Assembly: GCA_019119335.1 (NCBI GenBank)
Contig: DWXF01000050.1
Coordinates: forward strand, 62,001-126,000
Direction of reading: 5' to 3'
Source: Candidatus Flavonifractor merdavium
GTDB lineage: Bacteria; Bacillota; Clostridia; Oscillospirales; Oscillospiraceae
Length of the DNA stretch: 64,000 nt
Shown: positions 15,785-26,057 of the stretch, piece after piece
Position numbering within the stretch: the first letter of the stretch is position 1
Layout: each line of letters starts with the position of its first letter
Translations under genes and position numbers: made by a program
Notes under the pieces: generated by a model
What the model was told of the DNA's origin: nothing
The model's database searches: none
The model's input: the letters and a program-made list of their open reading frames with translations, nothing else

Positions 15785-17956
15785 ATGATGCAAAAGTGGA
15801 ACCGATTTTTCTGCGGCAGCCTGCTGGCGGGGTGCCTGCTCGCCGGCAGCGTGTCGGCCAGCGCAGCCCTGAGCCCGGTGCAGCAGTATCCCCAGGGGAA
15901 ATTTACCGATGTGCCGGAGAGCGCCTGGTTTGCCGGGACGGTGAAGGGCTGCTATGAGTACGGTCTGATGGGCGGCACCTCCGCCGACACCTTCAGCCCC
16001 AACGCCGGCTTCACCGTGGCAGAGGCCATGACGGCGGCCGCCCGGCTCCACAGCCTGTCCCACGGCGGCAGCGGCCAGATCCCCGCCGCCCAGGGGCCCT
16101 GGTACCAGGGGGCAGTGAACTACTGCCTGGCCAACGGCATCGCGGAGGAGGGACAGTTCAACTCCTACATTCGCAACGCCCAGCGCAACGAGCTGGCCTA
16201 TCTGCTGGCCCACGCCATGCCGGAGGACACCTGGACCAAGCGCAACGACGTGACCCGGGTACCCGACGTGGACGACTCCACCCCCTACGCCGACGAGATC
16301 CTGCTGCTCTACCAGGCGGGCATTTTCACCGGCAGCGACGCCTACGGCATGTTCAGCCCCTACATGGCCATCACCCGGGCGGAGGTGGCCACCATGGTGT
16401 ATCGCTGCGTGGACGAAAGCCAGCGGCAGACTCTGAATCTCCAGCCCCTGTCCCAGCGGCCGGCGGTGGCCTACAACGCCCCCTGGTCCAGCCGGGTGGC
16501 TTCCGAGCTGGAGGACTACGACGGACTGATCCCCTTCAAGGACCAGGCCACCGGGCTGTACGGCTTCATGGACCTGGCGGGCAAGACGGTGATTCCTGCA
16601 TCGTACACCACCGTTCCCGACCCCTTTGAGAACGGCTGGGCCGAGGTGAACGACGGCCGGGGCGACTACTACAACGCCCTCATCGACCAGCTGGGGGGCG
16701 TCAAGTTCCGGGACAAAAACCTCTTCCAGACCGAGGTGTATGCCGACCATCTGGTGGTCCTCCGTCGTGACGATCACATCCTGGTGGACGGTAAGGACCT
16801 TGGGGAGTGCAGGGAACTGCTGGACAACGGCTACTACCTCCGGGACCTGCACGAGGTGTGCCACATCGAAAAGGGCTACCTGTTCAACGCCGAGCACATC
16901 TTGACCGAGGGCGAACTGTGCCTGGTGCAGAAGGCTGACTCCGAGCAGTGGCAGCTCTATGACGACCACGGCAACTACCTCTTCGCCCTGGACAGCCTGC
17001 ACACCTACGGCTCCAGCCCCACCATTCTGGCCCTGAACTGCGACCAGGACGTGGGCGTATATGAGAACGAAAACCAGAAGGCGGGGGCCTTCAATTCCTC
17101 CGGCGTGGTAGTAGCTCCCATGTACGACCGCAGCGAGAGCTTCGGCCGCAACGCGGTGGTGTTCACCGGCGACACCGGCGAGGTGGTGGGACCCAGCGGC
17201 AACCTGTTCGGGGGCCCGGTGGGGCTCATCAAGTATGACACCCTCAGCGACACCATGAACTATGTGGTGGTGGACCGGGGCAATGGCCAGGAGGTGGTGG
17301 TGCTGAAGGACGGCGAGATCGCCCTCACCCTGTCCGGCGACGACACCGACCTGGTGCTGGTGGGGGACAGCTACCTGTACAGCGAGGACAGCAAGCGGCT
17401 GTACAACCTCCAGGGCAGGCTGCTGGCCTCCGACGTACGGTATGACAACCTGCTGCGCTACAACGACCGCTCCCCGGCGGGCTGGTGCGTCTATCTGGAC
17501 GGCGGCGTGCGCATCTTCAACCCGGACACCGGCGCCTTCACCGACGTGACCTACCACCGCAACAGCTGGACCGAGGTACAGAACGCCGACGACACCAAGA
17601 CCCGGTGGATCATCGTGCAGGTCGACCCCGACCCGGAGGGGGGCGAGGGCACCTGCCGCTTCCAGGCCTTCAACACCGTGGGGGACAGCGCCGGCGCCAC
17701 CGTCACCGCCCCTGCGGCCGACCTGGATGCCGCCAAGGAGCTGCTGCTCCCCTACATCAAGGCCAACTCCGGCGACGGCCGGTACGTGGAGCGGGACAAC
17801 GGCGCCACCCTGGTGGAGTACGACCCCGACACCGGGGAAAAGACCACCCTCATCGGCCCCTACCAGGGGAACTTCAAGTACGACTCCATCTCGTATATTG
17901 GCGACGGCGCCTACCTCTGCCAGTTCGGCAAGGAACTGTACATCCGGCTGGTCTAA
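15785..17956 (+). CDS. Secreted SLH-domain protein with WG-like C-terminal region
   Basis: 723 aa. A signal peptide (about residues 1-27, ending AGSVSASAA) is followed by three S-layer-homology repeats to about residue 215: FTDVPESAWFAGTVKGCYEY, then WYQGAVNYCLANGIAEE, then PYADEILLLYQAGIFTGSD. SLH repeats anchor proteins to secondary wall polymer. The remaining 500 residues contain WG-type units (GLYGFMDLAGKTVIP) in what looks like a beta-propeller. GAGGAGG lies 5 nt before the ATG; a second ATG follows directly. Surface role unknown. A terminator follows. Confidence 0.85.
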   Translation: MMQKWNRFFCGSLLAGCLLAGSVSASAALSPVQQYPQGKFTDVPESAWFAGTVKGCYEYGLMGGTSADTFSPNAGFTVAEAMTAAARLHSLSHGGSGQIPAAQGPWYQGAVNYCLANGIAEEGQFNSYIRNAQRNELAYLLAHAMPEDTWTKRNDVTRVPDVDDSTPYADEILLLYQAGIFTGSDAYGMFSPYMAITRAEVATMVYRCVDESQRQTLNLQPLSQRPAVAYNAPWSSRVASELEDYDGLIPFKDQATGLYGFMDLAGKTVIPASYTTVPDPFENGWAEVNDGRGDYYNALIDQLGGVKFRDKNLFQTEVYADHLVVLRRDDHILVDGKDLGECRELLDNGYYLRDLHEVCHIEKGYLFNAEHILTEGELCLVQKADSEQWQLYDDHGNYLFALDSLHTYGSSPTILALNCDQDVGVYENENQKAGAFNSSGVVVAPMYDRSESFGRNAVVFTGDTGEVVGPSGNLFGGPVGLIKYDTLSDTMNYVVVDRGNGQEVVVLKDGEIALTLSGDDTDLVLVGDSYLYSEDSKRLYNLQGRLLASDVRYDNLLRYNDRSPAGWCVYLDGGVRIFNPDTGAFTDVTYHRNSWTEVQNADDTKTRWIIVQVDPDPEGGEGTCRFQAFNTVGDSAGATVTAPAADLDAAKELLLPYIKANSGDGRYVERDNGATLVEYDPDTGEKTTLIGPYQGNFKYDSISYIGDGAYLCQFGKELYIRLV

Positions 17957-17988
17957 CCCCGCTATCTGCCGCCGGGTAAGCTGAACAG

Positions 17989-18024
17989 GGCCGGTGCTCA
18001 CATGCCCGTGAGCGCCGGTCCTTT
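17989..18024 (+). terminator. Terminator after the SLH gene
   Basis: Stem GGCCGGTGCTCAC / GTGAGCGCCGGTCC (one mismatch) followed by TTTCTTTT. Confidence 0.82.
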
Positions 18025-18106
18025 CTTTTCCCCGCCCCGCGCGTGCAGTAAGTTAACTATGCAGACCGGCTTTCTTTCAAAATTAATTTTTATGCATTTT
18101 ATTGTA

Positions 18107-18135
18107 TTTTCATTCCATTTGTGCTATGCTATAAT
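18107..18135 (+). promoter_or_regulatory. Promoter of the sodium/proline symporter gene
   Basis: -10 TATAAT (18130-18135) with TTTTCA 17 nt upstream (18107-18112); the ten-base string TTTTCATTCC is shared with the gapA promoter. Very AT-rich flank. Confidence 0.65.
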
Positions 18136-18199
18136 AGTTTTATTGTCCCGGTATCTGCGGCCAGGACAGGAGAGTTGAAGTAAAAAGGAGTGTGTTTTC

Positions 18200-19720
18200 A
18201 TGACCACCGCACAAATCCTGATCCTGCTGGCCATCGTGGTCTACCTGCTGTTCATGCTATGGATCGGCTGGATCTGTGCCAAGAAAAATGAATCCGTTGA
18301 CGACTTCTATCTGGGGGGGCGAAAGCTGGGTCCCTTTGTCACCGCTATGAGCGCCGAGGCCAGCGATATGTCCTCCTGGCTGCTGATGGGGCTGCCGGGC
18401 GTGGCCTACCTCACCGGCCTGGCGGAGGCCAGCTGGACCGCCATCGGTCTGGTTGTAGGTACTTACCTGAACTGGCTCATCGTGGCCAAGCGTATCCGCC
18501 GCTATTCCCACCGGCTGGACGCCATCACCGTGCCCCAGTTTTTCTCCAAGCGCTGGGGGGATGACCGCTGCCTGCTGTCCGCCATTTCCGCTCTGGTCAT
18601 CATCATCTTTTTCATCCCCTACACCGCCTCCGGGTTCTCCGCCTGCGGCAAGCTGTTTTCGACCCTGTTCAATATGGACTACGTCACCGCCATGCTCATT
18701 TCCGCGGCCGTCATTGTCATCTATACCGTCATGGGCGGCTTTCTGGCCGCCTCCTTCACCGATCTGATCCAGTCCATCATCATGACGGTGGCCCTGATCG
18801 TGGTGCTGGGCTTTGGGGTAACCCAGGCCGGCGGCGTGGAGGCGGTGATGGAAAACGCCCGTTCCATGGCGGGATATCTGTCTCTGGATCGCATCCACGA
18901 CCCGGCCACCGGCGGCTCCAATCCTTACAGTCTGCTCACTATCTGCTCTCTGCTGGCCTGGGGCCTGGGCTACTTCGGCATGCCCCACATTCTGGTCCGC
19001 TTTATGGCCATTGAGGAGGAGGAGAAGCTGAAGCTCTCCCGCCGGGTAGCCTCCTCCTGGGTGGTCATCTCCATGGGCGTGGCCATCATTATCGGCCTGG
19101 TGGGCAACGCCATGACCCGGGCCGGCGCACTGGAGCAGCTGGCCGACTCTGAGACCATTATTGTGCGTATTGCCAGCCTCATCAGCCAGTTCGGCGCTGT
19201 GCCCGCTCTGCTGGCCGGCGTGATCCTGGCAGGCATCCTGGCGGCCACCATGTCCACCGCCGACAGCCAGCTGCTGGCCGCCTCCTCCTCCATTTCCCAG
19301 GACCTGGGCAATGATTTCCTTAAGCGCAATTTCAGCGGCAAGCGCGGTATGGTGGTGGCCCGTTCCGTTATGATCGCCATTGCCCTTATCGCCGCCTTTT
19401 TGGCCCGCGACCCCAACAGCTCCGTGTTCCGGGTGGTATCCTTTGCCTGGGCCGGCTTTGGCGCCGCCTTCGGCCCCACCATGCTGATGGCCCTGTTCTG
19501 GAAACGCTCCAACAAGTGGGGCGCCCTGGCTGGCATGGTCACCGGCGGCGTGATGGTCTTTATTTGGAAATTCCTCGTCGCCCCCATGGGCGGCGCCTGG
19601 GCCATCTACGAGCTGCTGCCCGCCTTCCTCTGTGCGCTGGTTGCCATCGTGGTGGTCTCCCTCCTCACCCCTGCTCCTGAGCGGCAGGTTGTGGAGGTCT
19701 TTGAAGAAGTAAAAAGATAA
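18200..19720 (+). CDS. putP: Sodium:solute symporter, PutP (proline) type
   Basis: 506 aa with about 13 membrane segments, the SSS/PutP family length. PutP-like features: DDFYLGGRKLGPFVTAMSAE, SDMSSWLLMGLPG in the second helix, and MSTADSQLLAASSSISQDL, the conserved family signature that forms part of the Na+ site. It imports proline (or a related solute) with sodium. AAAAAGGAG precedes the ATG. The gene is monocistronic and convergent with groEL; a duplicated terminator lies directly after it. Confidence 0.88.
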   Translation: MTTAQILILLAIVVYLLFMLWIGWICAKKNESVDDFYLGGRKLGPFVTAMSAEASDMSSWLLMGLPGVAYLTGLAEASWTAIGLVVGTYLNWLIVAKRIRRYSHRLDAITVPQFFSKRWGDDRCLLSAISALVIIIFFIPYTASGFSACGKLFSTLFNMDYVTAMLISAAVIVIYTVMGGFLAASFTDLIQSIIMTVALIVVLGFGVTQAGGVEAVMENARSMAGYLSLDRIHDPATGGSNPYSLLTICSLLAWGLGYFGMPHILVRFMAIEEEEKLKLSRRVASSWVVISMGVAIIIGLVGNAMTRAGALEQLADSETIIVRIASLISQFGAVPALLAGVILAGILAATMSTADSQLLAASSSISQDLGNDFLKRNFSGKRGMVVARSVMIAIALIAAFLARDPNSSVFRVVSFAWAGFGAAFGPTMLMALFWKRSNKWGALAGMVTGGVMVFIWKFLVAPMGGAWAIYELLPAFLCALVAIVVVSLLTPAPERQVVEVFEEVKR

Positions 19721-19730
19721 CAAACAAAAA

Positions 19731-19759
19731 GGGCCCCCGGAACATTGTTCCGGGGGCCC
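19731..19759. terminator. Terminator copy A (between putP and groEL remnant)
   Basis: GGGCCCCCGGAAC-ATT-GTTCCGGGGGCCC, a 13-bp perfect stem. The 29 bases are identical to terminator copy B at 19968-19996. It ends the putP transcript and would also end anything coming from groEL. Confidence 0.88.
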
Positions 19760-19781
19760 AAAATTTGCGTTTTAATCGGGA

Positions 19782-19845
19782 TTAGTACATGCCGCCCATG
19801 TCGGGAGCAGGAGCGGCGGGGGGAGCGGGCTCCTTCTTGTCGGCC
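19782..19845 (-). pseudogene. Remnant of a groEL 3' end (last 20 codons plus stop)
   Basis: 64 bp that match the 3' end of the intact groEL (20013-20076) at 62 of 64 positions, including the stop codon; translated it gives [20 protein letters not shown], the same tail as GroEL. Upstream of it (toward higher coordinates) the homology stops abruptly at GGCC. With its own copy of the terminator it looks like the relic of a duplicated groEL or a local duplication. No start codon or gene body is present. Confidence 0.85.
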
Positions 19846-19969
19846 CGCCCCGAGAAATCCCGGATTTCTCGGGGACCCCCATGATTGCATCTGCTTGGGC
19901 GGAGTAAATCCGCCCGGCATCAAGGTTTTGCCTCCGGCAAAACGCTTGGCCTGGCGGCCGACAAGAAGG
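19832..19969. repeat. Hairpin-rich insert flanked by 14-bp inverted repeat
   Basis: CCTTCTTGTCGGCC at 19832-19845 (groEL remnant) is repeated in inverted form as GGCCGACAAGAAGG at 19956-19969. The 110 bp between contain three hairpins: CCCCGAGAAAT / ATTTCTCGGGG (19848-19874), GGGCGGA / TCCGCCC (19897-19915) and GTTTTGCC / GGCAAAAC (19925-19943). No ribosome-binding site or start was seen. It looks like a palindromic mobile or REP-like unit lodged in the duplicated groEL tail. Confidence 0.75.
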
Positions 19970-19996
19970 GCCCCCGGAACATTGTTCCGGGGGCCC
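19968..19996 (-). terminator. groEL terminator (copy B)
   Basis: Same 29-base hairpin as copy A, 16 nt beyond the groEL stop codon. Confidence 0.9.
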
Positions 19997-20012
19997 AAAC
20001 CTTGGCACTTGA

Positions 20013-21644
<1,632 letters not shown>

Positions 21645-21707
21645 TTACCTCCAATTTGAGTCGGGCGAAGTCCGCCCGGAAATCAGTTTGTTGACAGCGG
21701 CGGACGA

Positions 21708-22025
<318 letters not shown>

Positions 22026-22044
22026 TTATTAGCAGTTCAGTAGG

Positions 22045-22071
22045 TTAGCACTCATTTTACCGGAGTGCTAA
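22045..22071. promoter_or_regulatory. CIRCE element (HrcA operator)
   Basis: Exact consensus TTAGCACTC-N9-GAGTGCTAA, 53 nt upstream of groES. HrcA binds it and represses chaperonin expression until heat or misfolding titrates GroEL. Confidence 0.97.
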
Positions 22072-22082
22072 CCACATGTAAG

Positions 22083-22111
22083 ATAATACCCCTACCAGCC
22101 AAAAAAATCAA
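22083..22111 (-). promoter_or_regulatory. groES-groEL promoter
   Basis: Minus strand -35 TTGATT (22106-22111), 17-nt spacer, -10 TATTAT (22083-22088). CIRCE lies just downstream, around the transcription start, ideal for repression. A CTCCCTTTT / AAAAAGGGGG hairpin overlapping the -35 may be the terminator of the upstream kinase gene. Confidence 0.82.
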
Positions 22112-22183
22112 CCCCCTTTTTTGAGAAAAGGGAGCTAATTTTAGAAAAATTCAAGTTTTGTTCACAAACGGCTCGCCGGAGTG

Positions 22184-23092
22184 CTAACCCCAGGTGGCAC
22201 CGGCGGGATAAATAAAGTTCACCTTCTTCTCCGACAGGCGGGCAGTCAACTGTGCGCCGTCCATCCGCTCGCCGTCCAGGTTGATCATACTCACCCGGTC
22301 GCAGGTCACCTTCATCTCCCTGCCCTGACGGAGGAGCACGCCGGGGATCTCCCCCGCCTCCCCCCGGGCAAACTTCCGGATCAGGGCCAGCACGGTAAAC
22401 CGGGAGACGGCGGGAATGATCAGAAAATTCAGCAGACTGTCGTCCGGCACAGCGTCTGGACTGGGGTTGAAGCCGCCGCCGTAGTACCGGCCGTTGCAGG
22501 CGCAGATAAGGGTGAATGCCTCCCCCGGCAGTGTCTCCCCGTCCACCTCCACCCGGTAAGGCCGGTGGATACCCTGGACAATGGTACGCAGGGCGGAGAG
22601 CTGATAGGCCATGGTGCCACTGACCAGGGGCAGCTTTTTGAAATCTGCGGCTCCCAGGCCGATGCGGGCGTCAAACCCGATGGAGCAGACGTTCAGGGCC
22701 AGCCTGCCGTTGCATTCGATCAGGTCCATGGGGGCCTGGGGCCCGTCCAGCAATTCCCTCAGATCATAAAACCGGCAGGCATCCAGGCCGAACATCCGTA
22801 AAAAGTCGTTGCCCGAGCCCATGGGATAGTGGGTCACCGCCACGTGCTCATACCCGGCGGCTCCGTTTACCGCCTCGTTGAGGGTACCGTCTCCGCCGCA
22901 GGCGTACACCCGCAGGGGCTCTCCCCGCTCCGCCGCCGCCCGCACCAGCTCCACCCCGTGGCCGGGGTACTGGGTCACCGCCACCTCCCAGGGGTCCTCC
23001 CGTCCCGCCAGGACGGTGCGCAGCTTCTCCCGCACCTCCTGGGTACGGTCATATTTACCGGCATAGGGGTTGATGAGGAACAGATGCTTCAC
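22184..23092 (-). CDS. Diacylglycerol kinase-family lipid kinase (YegS/DagK type)
   Basis: 302 aa. N-terminal DAGK catalytic domain: INPYAGKYDR near the start, then the nucleotide-binding GGDGTLNEAVNG (66-77) and YPMGSGNDFLRMFG. The C-terminal half is the usual beta-sandwich. Members phosphorylate diacylglycerol or related lipids, often recycling DAG from lipoteichoic acid synthesis; an LTA-synthase-like gene is present at 41156. The gene lies between an SLH protein gene and groES, and its stop codon overlaps a CIRCE half-site. Confidence 0.88.
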   Translation of the reverse strand: MKHLFLINPYAGKYDRTQEVREKLRTVLAGREDPWEVAVTQYPGHGVELVRAAAERGEPLRVYACGGDGTLNEAVNGAAGYEHVAVTHYPMGSGNDFLRMFGLDACRFYDLRELLDGPQAPMDLIECNGRLALNVCSIGFDARIGLGAADFKKLPLVSGTMAYQLSALRTIVQGIHRPYRVEVDGETLPGEAFTLICACNGRYYGGGFNPSPDAVPDDSLLNFLIIPAVSRFTVLALIRKFARGEAGEIPGVLLRQGREMKVTCDRVSMINLDGERMDGAQLTARLSEKKVNFIYPAGATWG

Positions 23093-23115
23093 AGCCCCGC
23101 CTCCTTCTCTCTTTC

Positions 23116-24291
23116 TTACTTCACCAACTCGGCGCTGTCATAACTTCCCCAGAGGGCAATACGCTGCTCCGCCCGGGCGATCCGGGCGGCCAGGGCGGCG
23201 GCCTCCGCCCGGGTCATGGTTCCCTTGGGATTGAAGGTCAGACTGCTGTCTACCCCGGACAGAATCCCCTTTTCATACAGGGCATACACCGACTCCGCCC
23301 CGGTGCTGCCGCTCTTGACGTCTGGGATAGAGGAACGCACCCGGCTGGCGCTGTTCAGGGTGGGCATATCCTTCACCGGACTGGTGGCCGCGAAGATCTG
23401 GGCCATCTCCAGCCGGGTGATGGGCCGGGTATAGTCGCTCTGGGAAAACTGGCCGCTGCGGATCACACCGCTGGCGATGCAGTAGTTTACCGCCCCGGTG
23501 TACCAGTTGGGGCCGGTCTGGGCGCTGGTGTGGAAGCTGTCGTCCCGGTACCGGCTCTCAATGGTTGCGGCCAGCTGAATGGCCTCGGCCACGGTGATGG
23601 TGCCGTTGGGGTTGAAACGGTTGTTTCCCACGCCGGACACCAGCCCCACATTGTAGGCCACATCCACCCACAGGGCGTACCAGTCCTTCTGGGACACGTC
23701 AGAGAAGCTGGGCAGCTTCCCCCGGGTCAGGGGAAACTGGGCGGAGGGCACGCCCTTGCGCACCAGCAGGGCGGGCAGGTCGAATACCGGCACCCGGGTC
23801 ATGGCGCCTTCCCCGTCCGTGAGGGTAAGCACCCGGGTACCCCCCTGCTCCTCCACCGTTACGCTGTTGTATGTCAGGTCGTAAATCACGTTGGTGACAT
23901 TCCCGCGCCCATCGGTATAGGGCAGGATGCTCACTACGCCCCAGCCGCCCCCTTTTTGGGCTATGTACAGGCCGCAGTCAATGGGCATAAGGGTGTCATA
24001 CTCCGGCTGGAGCAGATAGGCGCCGTCCTGCCGGATCACGCCCAGCTTGCCGCCCAGATTCACCGCCGCCACCCCCAGGGAGAAGGAGACGATGCTGTCA
24101 TACTGCAGAGGGATGACCACCTCTTTTTTCCCGTTGACATAGCCCCATTTGCCGTTCAGCTCGCACTGGGCCAGCCCCTCGCTGTACCCCCAAACCTTGG
24201 CCCCCGCCGGGGCGGCCAGGGCCCCGCCGCCCAGGGTCAGGCACAGCGCCAAAACCACAGCCAGCAGCCGATATCCTCCGCTTCGTTTCAT
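23116..24291 (-). CDS. Secreted protein with WG repeats and three C-terminal SLH domains
   Basis: 391 aa. Signal peptide residues 1-27 (ends GALAAPAGA). Residues 35-130 carry WG repeats (NGKWGYVNGKKEVVIPLQYD, GGKLGVIRQDGAYLLQPEYD). From about 200 to the end are three SLH repeats (FSDVSQKDWYALWVDVAYNV; WYTGAVNYCIASGVI; ESVYALYEKGILSGVDSSLT). The domain order is opposite to the protein at 15785. It should be wall-anchored through secondary cell wall polymer. I chose the ATG at 24291 over GTG at 24297 because of AGGG spacing. It follows the RlmL-like gene by 10 nt. Confidence 0.85.
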   Translation of the reverse strand: MKRSGGYRLLAVVLALCLTLGGGALAAPAGAKVWGYSEGLAQCELNGKWGYVNGKKEVVIPLQYDSIVSFSLGVAAVNLGGKLGVIRQDGAYLLQPEYDTLMPIDCGLYIAQKGGGWGVVSILPYTDGRGNVTNVIYDLTYNSVTVEEQGGTRVLTLTDGEGAMTRVPVFDLPALLVRKGVPSAQFPLTRGKLPSFSDVSQKDWYALWVDVAYNVGLVSGVGNNRFNPNGTITVAEAIQLAATIESRYRDDSFHTSAQTGPNWYTGAVNYCIASGVIRSGQFSQSDYTRPITRLEMAQIFAATSPVKDMPTLNSASRVRSSIPDVKSGSTGAESVYALYEKGILSGVDSSLTFNPKGTMTRAEAAALAARIARAEQRIALWGSYDSAELVK

Positions 24292-24301
24292 ATTCACACC
24301 C

Positions 24302-25426
24302 TCATCTTTTCATTCCGTAGAGAAACAGGTCGCATTTCAACATGCCGTTGTACAGCTTCCGTTTCTTGTCCGCTGTTCTGCCAAAGGTCCGCTCAAACTC
24401 CGTGTGAGAGGAGAGCACCCCCATCTGCCAGCCCGGCGGCAGGCCCCGGGCCGCCTGGCCGAAGGCGCGGTAGAGGCCCTCCGCCTCCTTCTTCTCCATC
24501 AGCCGCTCCCCGTAGGGCGGGTTGGTGACGATCCGGCCGAAGGGCTCGTCCCGGTGAAACCTTGCCGCGTCGGCCACCTCAAAGCGGACGCAATCGTCCA
24601 CATCCGCCTTTTCCGCGTTGCTTCTGGCAATGGCCACCGCTTTGGGGTCGATATCTCCGCCCCAGATCTCATATTGGCCGTGGTATTCCTGATCCATGGC
24701 CTCATCCCCCGCCTGGAGCCACGCTCCGCCCCCCAGCCACTTCCACTTCTGGGCGGAAAAGCTCCGGTTCAGACCGGGGGCCCGATTTTTGGCGATGAGG
24801 GCGGCCTCAATGGGAATGGTGCCCGAACCGCAGAAGGGGTCGCAGAAGGGGGCCTTTCCCCGGTAGCGGGACAGGAGCACCATGGCCGCCGCCAGAGTCT
24901 CCCGCAGAGGGGCGGCCACCCCCACCGCCCGGTAGCCCCGCTTGTGAAGCCCCGGCCCGGTGGTGTCCAGCATCAGGGTAACCTGGTCGTGCATAATGGA
25001 AAACTGCACCTGATACAGCGCCCCAGTCTCCGGCAGGGTTGTCAGGCCGTATTTCTCCCCCAGCCGGGCGGCCAGCGCCTTTTTCAGGATGGACTGGCAG
25101 GCGGGCACCGCGTGGAGCTGGGAATTTAAGGAGTGCCCCTTTACCGGGAAGGCCCCGTCCCGGGGAATATAGTCCTCCCAGGGCAGGGCCCTGGCCCCTT
25201 CGAACAGGGCGTCAAAGTCCCTGGCCTCATACCGGCCCACCACCAGCAGCACCCGCTCGCCGGTGCGCAGGTTCAGATTCACCCGGGGAATATCCGACAG
25301 CCGGGCGCCGCAGCGTACCCGGCCGTTCTCCGCCTCCACCCAGGGCAGCTCCAGACGCCGCAGTTCGTTGGCGCACAGCCCTTCCAGGCCGAACAGGGTG
25401 GGGATCAGCAGTTCCAAATCTCTCAT
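24302..25426 (-). CDS. RlmL-like THUMP-domain RNA methyltransferase
   Basis: 374 aa. N-terminal ferredoxin-like/THUMP region (LELLIPTLFGLEGLCANELR at the start), then a UPF0020-type methyltransferase domain with DPFCGSGTIPIEAALIA for SAM binding and the catalytic TNPPYGERL. This is the N-terminal half of RlmL (23S rRNA m2G2445), which is common as a single-domain protein in Firmicutes (YpsC group). The ATG at 25426 was chosen from family alignment memory; the longer open frame upstream has no ribosome-binding site. Confidence 0.88.
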   Translation of the reverse strand: MRDLELLIPTLFGLEGLCANELRRLELPWVEAENGRVRCGARLSDIPRVNLNLRTGERVLLVVGRYEARDFDALFEGARALPWEDYIPRDGAFPVKGHSLNSQLHAVPACQSILKKALAARLGEKYGLTTLPETGALYQVQFSIMHDQVTLMLDTTGPGLHKRGYRAVGVAAPLRETLAAAMVLLSRYRGKAPFCDPFCGSGTIPIEAALIAKNRAPGLNRSFSAQKWKWLGGGAWLQAGDEAMDQEYHGQYEIWGGDIDPKAVAIARSNAEKADVDDCVRFEVADAARFHRDEPFGRIVTNPPYGERLMEKKEAEGLYRAFGQAARGLPPGWQMGVLSSHTEFERTFGRTADKKRKLYNGMLKCDLFLYGMKR

Positions 25427-25568
25427 AGATGGCTTCCTCGTCTCTTCAGTTGACAGTCGTTTCCTCCAGTATACCCTATTTCCCGCAGGATGGCAAATGC
25501 GGAAGTGAATTTTACTTTCCTTTTGCATGGAAATATGCTAGGATAACAGTATGAAAGGAGGCATGCCT

Positions 25569-26021
25569 ATGCCCATTGACAGCATTCTCTGGCTGGCAGC
25601 CCTTATCATCCTGCTGGTGGTGGAGGCCCTCACCGTCACTCTGGTGTCCCTGTGGTTTGGCCTGGGCGCCCTGGCCGCGCTGCTCACCTCCCTGTTCGTG
25701 GACAACATCTGGGTGCAGTTCGGGGTGTTCCTGGCGGTATCCCTGGTGACGCTGCTGGCCATCCGGCCCTTGGCCCGCCGCTACGTCACCCCCAAACAGG
25801 TGGCCACCAACGCCGACCAGGCCGTGGGGGCGGAGGGACTGGTCACTCAGACCATCGACAATCTGAACGCCTCCGGGCAGGTCTCCGTCAAGGGGACCGT
25901 CTGGACCGCCCGCACCGAGGACGAGTCCGTCATTCCCGCCGGAACTACGGTAAAGGTGCTGCGCATCGAGGGGGTCAAGCTCATTGTGGCGCCCCTGTCC
26001 GCCGCCGCCCACACCCTCTGA
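25569..26021 (+). CDS. NfeD-family membrane protein
   Basis: 150 aa. Two to three membrane helices (residues 5-70, beginning SILWLAALIILLVVEALTVT) followed by a small OB-fold domain (GAEGLVTQTIDNLNASGQVS ... VKVLRIEGVKLIVAP). This is the short NfeD architecture that pairs with SPFH/stomatin proteins, and the next gene is one. AAAGGAGG lies 8 nt before the ATG at 25569; ATGs at 25551 and 25563 are too close to or before it. Known pairs organise membrane microdomains. Confidence 0.88.
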   Translation: MPIDSILWLAALIILLVVEALTVTLVSLWFGLGALAALLTSLFVDNIWVQFGVFLAVSLVTLLAIRPLARRYVTPKQVATNADQAVGAEGLVTQTIDNLNASGQVSVKGTVWTARTEDESVIPAGTTVKVLRIEGVKLIVAPLSAAAHTL

Positions 26022-26057
26022 GGATTGCCTGAAAGCTGAGGAAATGGAGGAAGTATT

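Noticed and set aside
19846..19955. A short peptide frame (LMPGGFTPPKQMQS) in the hairpin insert
   Set aside because: No start signal; the sequence is explained by the palindromic repeat.
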